Source of the DNA: Prevotellaceae bacterium
Lineage (GTDB): Bacteria; Bacteroidota; Bacteroidia; Bacteroidales; UBA932
Assembly (NCBI GenBank): GCA_031273485.1
Contig: JAISRS010000033.1
Span: 1 to 6,339, forward strand
Direction: 5' to 3'
DNA: 6,339 bases
Shown here piece by piece: positions 1 to 4,452 of the stretch. The notes below the pieces were generated by a model. It did no database searches. It was not told the origin of the DNA and saw only the letters and a list, made by a program, of their open reading frames with translations. The position numbers were made by a program, and so were the translations under genes. Every line of letters begins with the position of its first letter. The first letter of the stretch is position 1.

Positions 1-237
1 GGTATCACCCAACATCTGATGAACAGAAAATTGATGATTTCACTAACGGTGGAAGACCTTCTACTAACAAATAGAAAAAGTAACCGGTGGACTTCATACA
101 GTAATAATATTTCTATTACGCAGGATGACAGGTGGCCGGATACAAGATATGTTACACTCACAGTCAGATACAACTGGGGCGTGAACAGGAGTATTCAAAG
201 AAAAAGGTCGGATACAGACCATATAAACCGGCTGTAA
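1..237 (+). CDS. C-terminal end of an outer-membrane beta-barrel (TonB-dependent receptor-like) protein, partial
   Basis: The reading frame is open at the left edge and ends with TAA at 235-237, leaving 78 visible residues. The alternating pattern of LMISLTVEDLL, a Ser/Asn-rich turn, DTRYVTLTVRYNWG and a basic tail ending in NRL is what the last strands of Bacteroidota outer-membrane beta-barrels look like, especially the group that pairs a carboxypeptidase-regulatory-like domain with a TonB-receptor-like barrel. Proteins of this kind sit in the outer membrane and import nutrients or handle surface ligands. The substrate cannot be inferred because the plug and most of the barrel lie outside the window. 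The Met at position 19 is an internal residue, since coding extends in frame to base 1. The family call is fairly sure and the exact subfamily is not. Confidence 0.72.
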   Translation, partial: GITQHLMNRKLMISLTVEDLLLTNRKSNRWTSYSNNISITQDDRWPDTRYVTLTVRYNWGVNRSIQRKRSDTDHINRL

Positions 238-242
238 GTTAA

Positions 243-264
243 AAATACCATATCTGTGGTATTT
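243..264 (+). terminator. Hairpin terminator after the beta-barrel gene
   Basis: A perfect 8-bp inverted repeat, AAATACCA (243-250) and TGGTATTT (257-264), with a 6-base loop, starts five bases after the stop codon at 237. The 3' arm ends in TTT but no long T-run follows, so it is a modest intrinsic terminator or an mRNA 3'-end stabiliser. Its placement is the main support. Confidence 0.55.
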
Positions 265-390
265 CGGCATTTAACTACAGGGTATATCTTTGTGCTGAAA
301 TTCGATTGTATGCAATAAAGAAATGGATTGTTAGACAGATAGTTGTGGTTTGGAAGGCATCCTCTAACAGGCTGTTACGAGATAATAAAC

Positions 391-446
391 CCTGACAGGG
401 GTTCAAAACCCTGTTAGGAGTGTCGCCTACCAATGACGCTACGCCG
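391..446. repeat. Dispersed palindrome, copy 1, with 27-bp tail
   Basis: Arms CCTGACAGGG (391-400) and CCCTGTTAGG (409-418) pair with one G-T wobble around an 8-base loop. The following 27 bases (420-446, beginning GTGTCGCCT and ending GCTACGCCG) match 2169-2195 with a single mismatch, so copies 1 and 2 share both hairpin and tail. The palindrome core occurs again at 3311-3342. This looks like a dispersed, REP-like intergenic element; no function is evident. Confidence 0.75.
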
Positions 447-459
447 GGGGGTGCCTTCC

Positions 460-492
460 TTTAAGGACTTTAAGGTCTTTAAAGTCCTTAAA
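460..492. repeat. Perfect 13-bp inverted repeat hairpin
   Basis: TTTAAGGACTTTA (460-472) and its exact reverse complement TAAAGTCCTTAAA (480-492) enclose a 7-base loop, AGGTCTT. The arms and loop are themselves built from a repeated AAGGnCTTT-like unit. No T-run follows and it lies more than 200 bases from the upstream stop codon, so a terminator role is doubtful. It may be a dispersed palindromic repeat. Confidence 0.7.
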
Positions 493-543
493 GCAGCGGC
501 AATGGAATTTTTGTTGTACACCTCCCGAATAAATTCAGCATAT

Positions 544-576
544 TTTGTCTTGCAAATAATAATTTGATTACCTTTG
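544..576 (+). promoter_or_regulatory. Candidate Bacteroides-type promoter for the lipoprotein gene
   Basis: A TTTG box (544-547) is separated by 21 bases from TACCTTTG (569-576), an exact match to the Bacteroidota -7 consensus TAnnTTTG. The same octamer is found in the rplS promoter in this window. Transcription would start near 583, leaving a leader of roughly 155 bases before the ATG at 741. The -7 match is good; the spacing is at the long end of the usual range. Confidence 0.45.
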
Positions 577-740
577 CCTCCGATTTTTCAGTTATTTATA
601 AAAATATAGAACCTGTAATACAAAAATTAGAATGTGAAAATCAATCGGTAATACATAGATTACGGACATATACAAACAACTTGTGTTAAGGTGAAAGGGA
701 AAGCAAAGCAGTAGAGAAACTTTTTAAAAATTAAAATATT

Positions 741-1880
741 ATGAGAAAAATATTAATTATCTGTACAACAATTTGTATTAATTGTTACCTCATGTTATCG
801 TGCAAGGAGGAAGTAAAACAACAACCTTATATCGTTATTGATTTGGAAAAGGCGATGGATAAAAAAGCTCCGAATAAATTGACATTAAATGATCTTGCGG
901 AAAATATCAGAATCATTCCCGTAGAAACCAATGATTCCGTATTATTTCCGTATATAGCCATTGGAGGACTTACCGCTCAACATGTTATTACAGCTACCGG
1001 TTCGTTTGCTCCTAAACAAGCCGTTTACTTTATAAATAAACAAGACGGAAAAGTGTCCTGCGTATTGGATAAAGAAGGACCGGGTCCCGGAGAGTACAGT
1101 AAACTGTACAGTATTAATATATCGGAACAGGATAGTATTATATATGTATATGATATGAACAAACGCGCCCTTCATTCATATAATTTTAATGGCGACTTTA
1201 TAAAGTCTATCAAACATGATTCGATAGGAGCAGTTCAAATACTCAATGACGGAAATTTTGCAGTGAGTTCCCCTCCCGACAAGCATATAAAATATGCATT
1301 GAATATTTACGATAAATCATGGAATTTAATTCGGCAAGGTCTCCCCAGAGGGCAAATACCCAAGCGGGCGATGATTCATTCCGACGGTATTAGTAAATAT
1401 AATGACGAATGTTACTATCACATTGCCCTCGGCGATACCTTATATCATATTACGTCCGAATACGAAAAACCTTACATGGTCATTTCTAAAGGACAATATA
1501 AAGCGCCCGACGAAATCTTCGCCACTTTATCCGCACAAGATAGAGATGGATATAAATATATCATGCACGATTACATAAGTTTGATTTCCAAATATTGTTT
1601 TTTGTATTATGACTATAATCACAAAGCATATTATGAGATATGGGATACAGAAACACTCAATTTATTATACAGAAGCCGATATGGAAGAACCGTAGAAGGT
1701 AAACGGGAGGGCGTACAAGGAATCCCTGTTTCGATAGGAGATGTAACAATAGTTGTTTGGCCCAATTATGTTTCCGGCAACATCATGTATTGTGTTGTAG
1801 AACCAGATGATGCTCTAAAACTGATTCCTGCGCTTCCGGAAGATACAAATCCGATACTTTTAGAAGTGAAAATGCGATAA
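741..1880 (+). CDS. Six-bladed beta-propeller lipoprotein
   Basis: A 379-residue secreted protein. Residues 1-20 form a basic then hydrophobic signal peptide ending in LMLS, followed by Cys21, a plausible lipidation site; the residues after the cysteine are KEE. Acidic residues just after the lipidated Cys are typical of Bacteroidota lipoproteins exported to the cell surface. The mature part opens with a segment like LTLNDLAENIRIIPVET (about 47-63), then KEGPGPGEY (111-119) and a blade ending in IIYVYDMN with an aromatic strand and NGDFIKSI. That order is the signature of the Bacteroidota six-bladed beta-propeller family (DUF4934/DUF5128-like). Members are often found near TonB-dependent outer-membrane proteins, as here, but their ligands are mostly unknown. 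The start is supported by the signal peptide and an A-rich upstream stretch. No partner gene follows on this strand, so it is probably monocistronic from the promoter at 544-576. Confidence 0.85.
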   Translation: MRKILIICTTICINCYLMLSCKEEVKQQPYIVIDLEKAMDKKAPNKLTLNDLAENIRIIPVETNDSVLFPYIAIGGLTAQHVITATGSFAPKQAVYFINKQDGKVSCVLDKEGPGPGEYSKLYSINISEQDSIIYVYDMNKRALHSYNFNGDFIKSIKHDSIGAVQILNDGNFAVSSPPDKHIKYALNIYDKSWNLIRQGLPRGQIPKRAMIHSDGISKYNDECYYHIALGDTLYHITSEYEKPYMVISKGQYKAPDEIFATLSAQDRDGYKYIMHDYISLISKYCFLYYDYNHKAYYEIWDTETLNLLYRSRYGRTVEGKREGVQGIPVSIGDVTIVVWPNYVSGNIMYCVVEPDDALKLIPALPEDTNPILLEVKMR

Positions 1881-1920
1881 CGTTTAAATGCAGGTTCTGT
1901 TATTTTCAATTACAATATTA

Positions 1921-1950
1921 TGCGAAAAATGTCGGTAATCCGACCTCGCA
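1921..1950. repeat. Stacked hairpin after the lipoprotein gene
   Basis: An outer stem TGCGA (1921-1925) with TCGCA (1946-1950) encloses an inner stem GTCGG (1931-1935) with CCGAC (1940-1944) and a TAAT loop. It begins 40 bases after the lipoprotein stop and may protect the mRNA 3' end. No T-run follows on the plus strand, so a classical intrinsic terminator is not supported. Confidence 0.5.
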
Positions 1951-1997
1951 GTTCGGTTGAAAGGCAGTATTTTAAAAAAGAATTTAACAAAAACATG

Positions 1998-2043
1998 CAA
2001 ATTTGGCTAAATCTTATTTTGAAGCGCTATGGAGGGAGATGAC
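1998..2043. repeat. 46-bp direct repeat, copy A
   Basis: This matches 2242-2287 at 40 of 46 positions without gaps. Shared blocks are GGCTAAAT, TTATTTTGA and TGGAGGGA. The two copies bracket the nested palindromic element at 2061-2210. The end of copy A (GAGGGAGA, 2032-2039) also pairs perfectly with TCTCCCTC at 2052-2059. Confidence 0.75.
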
Positions 2044-2060
2044 TAATAGGTTCTCCCTCT

Positions 2061-2198
2061 GTTCGGCGTAGCGAAGCCAAGCAGACTCTCCACTGGCGCG
2101 GGTTTGTAACCCGTGCCCTCCTTTCTGCGCTTTGTGCCCCCTAACAGGGTTTTGAATCCCTGTTAGGGGTGTCGCCTGCCAATGACGCTACGCCGAAC
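2061..2198. repeat. Nested palindromic composite (closing stem plus two internal hairpins)
   Basis: GTTCGGCGTAGCG (2061-2073) and its exact reverse complement CGCTACGCCGAAC (2186-2198) form a 13-bp closing stem. Inside are two hairpins: GGCGCGGGTT/AACCCGTGCC (2095-2104 with 2108-2117, three-base loop, one G-T pair) and CCCCTAACAGGG/CCCTGTTAGGGG (2138-2149 with 2158-2169, eight-base loop). The second hairpin is copy 2 of the dispersed palindrome and has the 27-bp tail seen at 420-446. The architecture is that of a multibranched RNA or a cruciform-forming REP/BIME-like element. Whether it is transcribed cannot be seen from sequence alone. Confidence 0.7.
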
Positions 2199-2241
2199 GG
2201 GAGCGCTCCCACTGTTAGGCAATAGTATCTACACATTTTTT

Positions 2242-2287
2242 CAAATTCGGCTAAATTTTATTTTGAGGCGCTCTGGAGGGATGTGAC
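2242..2287. repeat. 46-bp direct repeat, copy B
   Basis: Partner of 1998-2043, same orientation, six mismatches in 46 bases. It lies about 200 bases downstream, on the other side of the nested palindromic composite. Confidence 0.75.
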
Positions 2288-2440
2288 GATTACGTTTCCT
2301 TCATTCGGCTTGCGCCTTACAATGATATATTTTTTAGTATTATGAAAATAAGGTACTTTTCTCCCATAAATTAACAGTACGTCATCACTCTTTTTTCACC
2401 GTGAAACGGGGTGGTTCCTGCCAATGACGACAATCGCAGA

Positions 2441-2482
2441 AAATCAAAACGCTTACAACGATAATTGTAAGCGCTTTGATTT
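2441..2482 (-). terminator. Hairpin terminator of the rplS/tRNA-Arg unit
   Basis: An 18-bp stem (2441-2458 with 2465-2482, one wobble position) and a 6-base loop begin one base beyond the 3' end of the tRNA. On the minus strand the stem runs into GTTTTGATTTTCTG, giving short T-tracts in and after the 3' arm. The length of the stem and its position make termination and 3'-end definition for the tRNA transcript likely. The structure is nearly symmetric, so it could also stop transcription coming from the other side. Confidence 0.75.
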
Positions 2483-2483
2483 G

Positions 2484-2557
2484 TGACTCCGACAGGATTC
2501 AAACCTGTAACCTCCTGATCCGTAGTCAGGTGCTCTATTCAGTTGAGCCACGGAGCC
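2484..2557 (-). tRNA. tRNA-Arg (anticodon ACG)
   Basis: A complete 74-base cloverleaf on the minus strand. The acceptor stem is GGCTCCG with CGGAGTC (one G-T pair) and A as discriminator. The D stem is GCTC/GAGC and the anticodon stem CCTGA/TCAGG with loop CTACGGA, giving anticodon ACG; in bacteria A34 is normally modified to inosine and reads CGU/CGC/CGA arginine codons. The T stem is ACAGG/CCTGT. The CCA end is not encoded (the next bases are CAA), so it must be added by a nucleotidyltransferase. The D loop AACTGAATA has A at position 19 and the T loop TTTGAAT has T at 56, so the usual G19-C56 tertiary pair appears as A19-U56. A15 likewise matches T48. The gene starts 10 bases after the rplS stop codon and so is probably processed from the rplS transcript. 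Confidence 0.95.
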
Positions 2558-2567
2558 TGTTTATTTA

Positions 2568-2939
2568 TTAAAGTAATTCTTTCTTTGAAAGAATCTTACG
2601 TTCTTTTATTCTTGCTTTCTTTCCTGTGCGCTGACGCATGTAGAATATTCTCGCTCTGCGAACTTTTCCAGCCTTATTCAATTCTATATCTTGAATAAAG
2701 GGGGAATTAACCGGAAAGATTCTTTCAACTCCTATATTATCGGAAATTTTTCTGACGGTGAAAGTTTGAGTAGCACCCTGTCCTTTACGCTGGATAACTA
2801 CTCCTTTAAATTTTTGTAACCGTTCCTTATTTCCTTCAACTATTTTATATGTTACGGTAATCGTATCTCCTGCTCTAAAAGCGGGATATTGTTTTTGTTC
2901 TCCCAAGAACGCCTGTTGTGCAATTTTTATTAAATCCAT
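2568..2939 (-). CDS. rplS: 50S ribosomal protein L19 (bL19)
   Basis: A 123-residue protein matching bL19 along its whole length. The N-terminus is MDLIKIAQQAFL, followed by the domain beginning FRAGDTITVTYKIVEGNKER (about 21-40), KGVVIQRKGQG, VRKISDNIGVERIFPVNSPFI (about 62-82), and a strongly basic end with KVRRARIFYMRQRTGKKARIKE. bL19 lies at the 30S-50S interface, near the bridge formed with 16S rRNA, and is near-universal in bacteria. The length is normal for Bacteroidales, with a short extra tail. In many bacteria rplS ends the rpsP-rimM-trmD operon; here it stands apart with its own promoter (3011-3041) and structured leader, and a tRNA-Arg gene follows 10 bases downstream. Confidence 0.98.
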   Translation of the reverse strand: MDLIKIAQQAFLGEQKQYPAFRAGDTITVTYKIVEGNKERLQKFKGVVIQRKGQGATQTFTVRKISDNIGVERIFPVNSPFIQDIELNKAGKVRRARIFYMRQRTGKKARIKERKILSKKELL

Positions 2940-2958
2940 ATCTATTCAAATTATTAGA

Positions 2959-2996
2959 GCAACGTTACCAAAATCCTTCGGACTGTAAGAGGTTGC
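2959..2996 (-). promoter_or_regulatory. Foldable RNA leader in the rplS 5' untranslated region
   Basis: Read on the minus strand, GCAAC (2996-2992) pairs with GTTGC (2963-2959), TTAC further in pairs with GTAA, and a short TCC-GAA-GGA hairpin closes the tip, making one elongated stem with internal loops. It lies inside a leader of about 60 bases between the predicted start (near 3004) and the ATG at 2939. Ribosomal protein genes often carry leaders bound by their own product, so autoregulation by bL19 is possible. This is inference; the stems are short and no family match is claimed. Confidence 0.35.
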
Positions 2997-3010
2997 CGAT
3001 TTTGCGGCTG

Positions 3011-3041
3011 CAAAGGTAATGCGAAATTTTAAATTTGCAAA
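3011..3041 (-). promoter_or_regulatory. Bacteroides-type promoter of rplS
   Basis: On the minus strand, TTTG (3041-3038) is separated by 19 bases from TACCTTTG (3018-3011), an exact TAnnTTTG -7 box with ideal spacing for the primary sigma factor of Bacteroidota. Transcription would start near 3004, about 65 bases before the rplS ATG, and would cover rplS and tRNA-Arg. Confidence 0.75.
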
Positions 3042-3310
3042 AATAATTTAAAAAAATAATCCATATATTTCATATTATATTAGTTTTCTACAAATTATAT
3101 CTTATAAATAAAGTCCCAAACAGGAATCATGGATTAGGATCTACAATTTTCATCGCCGGATTTCCACGATTTTTTGTCATCGAATTAACCAAATGAAACG
3201 AATTAAAATCCTGCGGATTTTTGACGGATTAGCACGAATTTTTTATCCGCGAATTACACGAAACGTAAGTTCGGCGCAGTCAATTACACGAATTTCTTTT
3301 GCTAAAGCGA
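3042..3310. other. Intergenic region with decayed ACGAATT-type repeats
   Basis: No gene is supported. After an A/T-rich stretch, about 3140-3297 is filled with degenerate versions of the modules that bound the GxxExxY unit. Examples are ACGAATTAAAATCC with TGCGGATTTTT (3197-3221), TTTTTTATCCGCGAATTAC (3239-3257) and CAATTACACGAATTTC (3281-3296). They are in the same orientation as the left inverted repeat at 3836-3917. Confidence 0.6.
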
Positions 3311-3342
3311 CCCCTAACAGGGATTCTAAACCCTGTTAGGGG
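3311..3342 (-). repeat. Dispersed palindrome, copy 3, just after fucU
   Basis: CCCCTAACAGGG (3311-3322) and CCCTGTTAGGGG (3331-3342) form a perfect 12-bp stem with an 8-base loop, identical in its arms to copy 2 (2138-2169). It lies about 20 bases past the fucU stop on the transcribed strand, where it could serve as a terminator or mRNA 3'-end stabiliser, although no T-run follows. The 27-bp tail of copies 1 and 2 is absent. Confidence 0.75.
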
Positions 3343-3361
3343 GATTTGGATGTTGAAATCG

Positions 3362-3793
3362 CTACGTATTAATTCGTATGACGCCTTTACGTATAATCAG
3401 GTTGGCAAAACCTTCCGATTCGCCGGTAGCAACCACGCAATAGGCTTTTTTTGCCCGCTCGTAAAAGTCGGGTTTCTGAAGCGTCAGAAATTGCTTGTCG
3501 CCATCGGGATATGCTCCCAATTTCTCCTTGTATTTACTCCATACGGCAGGTTCCTTATCTCCGCGAAACGCCATCAACACAGCGGTGAAATCCACTGCAT
3601 AGTCGAGCGGGAAAAGCGGCAATACGGCATCCAGCAAGGCTGTTATACTATGCCCGTCGGCGCGTACCAAACGCTGGGCGTGAGAGGCGGCAGGAAAATT
3701 ACTGTCACCAAAGACGATTTCATCGCCATGCCCCATCTCCATCAATATCTTCAGAAGTTCGGGCGACACAAGAGGACTGATTCCTTTTAACAT
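3362..3793 (-). CDS. fucU: L-fucose mutarotase (RbsD/FucU family)
   Basis: A 143-residue cytosolic protein that matches FucU from end to end. It begins MLKGISPLVSPELLKILMEM and continues GHGDEIVFGD with His22 (expected catalytic acid/base) and Asp30. Next come NFPAASHAQRLVRADGH (32-48), the YERAKKAY segment (111-118) and TGE (123-125). FucU interconverts the alpha and beta anomers of L-fucose and helps pass the sugar to cytosolic enzymes. One departure stands out: the Tyr-x-Asn sugar-binding motif near the C-terminus reads Phe129-Ala-Asn131 (codon TTT where Tyr would need TAT). The gene follows the reductase on the same strand but is separated from it by the inserted GxxExxY unit. The start at 3793 is set by the conserved N-terminus. 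I see no promoter motif directly upstream. Confidence 0.93.
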   Translation of the reverse strand: MLKGISPLVSPELLKILMEMGHGDEIVFGDSNFPAASHAQRLVRADGHSITALLDAVLPLFPLDYAVDFTAVLMAFRGDKEPAVWSKYKEKLGAYPDGDKQFLTLQKPDFYERAKKAYCVVATGESEGFANLIIRKGVIRINT

Positions 3794-3795
3794 AT

Positions 3796-3827
3796 ATCAA
3801 CTAATTTAATTATTTAATCAACTAATT
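3796..3827. repeat. Short direct repeat upstream of fucU
   Basis: ATCAACTAATT occurs at 3796-3806 and 3817-3827, a spacing of 21 bp, about two helical turns. It sits 3-34 bases before the fucU start. It could be an operator-like pair or simply A/T-rich duplication; nothing decides between them. Confidence 0.4.
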
Positions 3828-3835
3828 ATTTTTTT

Positions 3836-3917
3836 TATCCACGGTTTTTTTTATCCACGAATTACACGAATTACACGAATGTTTAACTCTGTAGAATTTT
3901 AACGAATTAACACGAAT
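3836..3917 (+). repeat. Left inverted repeat of the GxxExxY unit
   Basis: About 82 bp, made of ATCCACGG, eight Ts, ATCCACGAATTACACGAAT and onward to CACGAAT at 3911-3917. It is the near-exact inverse of 4371-4452. Differences include one base in the T-run joint, T/A in the second ACACGAAT module, T/G before CTGTAGAA and a one-base indel near the inner end. Confidence 0.85.
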
Positions 3918-3964
3918 TAATCCTTCGGATTTTACGAATTACACGAATTAATCCTACGGATTTT
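3911..3964. repeat. Tandem 23-bp repeats with small hairpins inside the unit
   Basis: A 23-bp sequence beginning CACGAATTAATCC occurs at 3911-3933 and 3942-3964 with one mismatch (CTTCGG against CTACGG). Each copy contains an AATCC-nnn-GGATT hairpin. A second start of the end motif, TTTTTTATCCACGAAT, follows at 3962-3977 and reaches to within three bases of the GxxExxY stop codon. These could act as the gene's 3' end or mark serial growth of the repeat. Confidence 0.7.
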
Positions 3965-3979
3965 TTTATCCACGAATAA

Positions 3980-4351
3980 CTAATACACCAATCTTTTATA
4001 TACCAAACTTCTTTCACCGAAATTGAGAAGTATTCCTACTTTAAAATTAGTTGCTTTTAAATAGTTCAACATTTGAGCTTCCTCTAAGGAAGATATAGTA
4101 TTTAATGCCTTTAATTCCACTACTATTTTATCATAACAAATGAAATCGGCAACATAAAACTGTGATAGCAACTCTTCTTTATAATATATTTCTAATTTCT
4201 TCTCTCTTTTGTAAGGCATTTTCCGATACATAAATTCTTTCTCCATAGCTTCCTGATAAATTGCTTCCAAAAATCCGCAACCTAATACTCTGTGAACTTC
4301 CATGGCTGCACCAATAATATTATATGACTCCGTTTTATATATAATTCCCAT
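3980..4351 (-). CDS. GxxExxY family protein (PD-(D/E)XK nuclease-like)
   Basis: A 123-residue protein, the usual length for this family. The namesake motif is Gly26-Phe-Leu-Glu29-Ala-Ile-Tyr32, preceded by the helix MEVHRVLG with Glu18. The nuclease-fold core is visible as Ala68-Asp69-Phe with, eight residues on, VVELKA containing Glu79 and Lys81, a D-x(9)-E-x-K arrangement expected of an active PD-(D/E)XK site. The C-terminus LNFGERSLVYKRLV is also typical. The family (Pfam PDDEXK_3) is often multicopy in Bacteroidota genomes; its biological role is not established, and nuclease activity is inferred from the fold. The gene is visibly more A/T-rich than the reductase and fucU on either side and is enclosed by inverted repeats, which points to separate acquisition. 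AAGGAG lies directly against the ATG, too close for a normal Shine-Dalgarno. No promoter motif was found inside the unit, so it may depend on read-through. Confidence 0.9.
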   Translation of the reverse strand: MGIIYKTESYNIIGAAMEVHRVLGCGFLEAIYQEAMEKEFMYRKMPYKREKKLEIYYKEELLSQFYVADFICYDKIVVELKALNTISSLEEAQMLNYLKATNFKVGILLNFGERSLVYKRLVY

Positions 4352-4370
4352 CTCCTTTTATCCTTTAAAC

Positions 4371-4452
4371 ATTCGTGTCATTCGTAAAAATTCTACAGCG
4401 TTAAACATTCGTGTTATTCGTGTAATTCGTGGATTAAAAAACCCCGTGGATT
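4371..4452 (-). repeat. Right inverted repeat of the GxxExxY unit
   Basis: The inverse partner of 3836-3917. Its outer end, read on the minus strand, is AATCCACGGGG and shares bases with the TAA stop of the reductase (4453-4451). Its inner end stops about 20 bases before the GxxExxY start codon, so this repeat also forms the leader of that gene. Confidence 0.85.

Larger units (their letters stand above)
238..740. other. Intergenic region of about 500 bases with palindromes and a promoter
   Basis: No coding region is convincing here. In order, the stretch holds the hairpin at 243-264, a small TAACAG-G-CTGTTA palindrome at 365-377, a member of the CCCTAACAGGG palindrome family with its tail (391-446), a perfect 13-bp-arm hairpin (460-492), a Bacteroides-type promoter (544-576) and an A/T-rich leader running to the lipoprotein start at 741. 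Confidence 0.6.
1881..2440. other. Gene-free, hairpin-rich region of about 560 bases
   Basis: I see no supportable gene on either strand. The stretch contains a stacked hairpin (1921-1950), a first 46-bp direct repeat (1998-2043), a nested stem-loop composite (2061-2198), the self-complementary dodecamer GGGAGCGCTCCC (2199-2210), a second direct repeat (2242-2287), a small TTTCAC-C-GTGAAA palindrome (2394-2406) and a third short copy of CTGCCAATGACG (2418-2429), which also occurs in the 27-bp tail at 2169-2195. Confidence 0.6.
3836..4452. mobile_element. Inverted-repeat-bounded unit carrying one GxxExxY gene
   Basis: Two long inverted repeats, 3836-3917 and 4371-4452, face each other around a single gene (3980-4351). 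Read inward from each end they have the same order: ATCCACGG, a T-run, ATCCACGAATTACACGAAT, an ACACGAAT copy, GTTTAAC, CTGTAGAATTTT, then a further ACGAAT and CACGAAT. They differ at only a handful of positions. The unit lies between two genes expected to share an operon; its right end overlaps the reductase stop codon (4451-4453) and its left end is about 40 bases from the fucU start. No transposase is encoded and I could not identify a target-site duplication, so it would be a non-autonomous, MITE-like passenger or a cassette moved by another route. Mobility is inferred; the repeats are seen directly. Confidence 0.6.

Noticed and set aside
942..1175. A minus-strand frame inside the lipoprotein gene
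   Set aside because: It is a shadow of the beta-propeller coding sequence with no upstream signals or family resemblance.
1921..1950. The stacked hairpin as the lipoprotein gene's intrinsic terminator
   Set aside because: No T-run follows it on the plus strand; kept only as a hairpin.
3299..3790. A 163-codon open frame on the plus strand
   Set aside because: It lies antisense to nearly all of fucU, which has full-length family similarity; the plus-strand translation looks like no known protein and begins within the repeat region.
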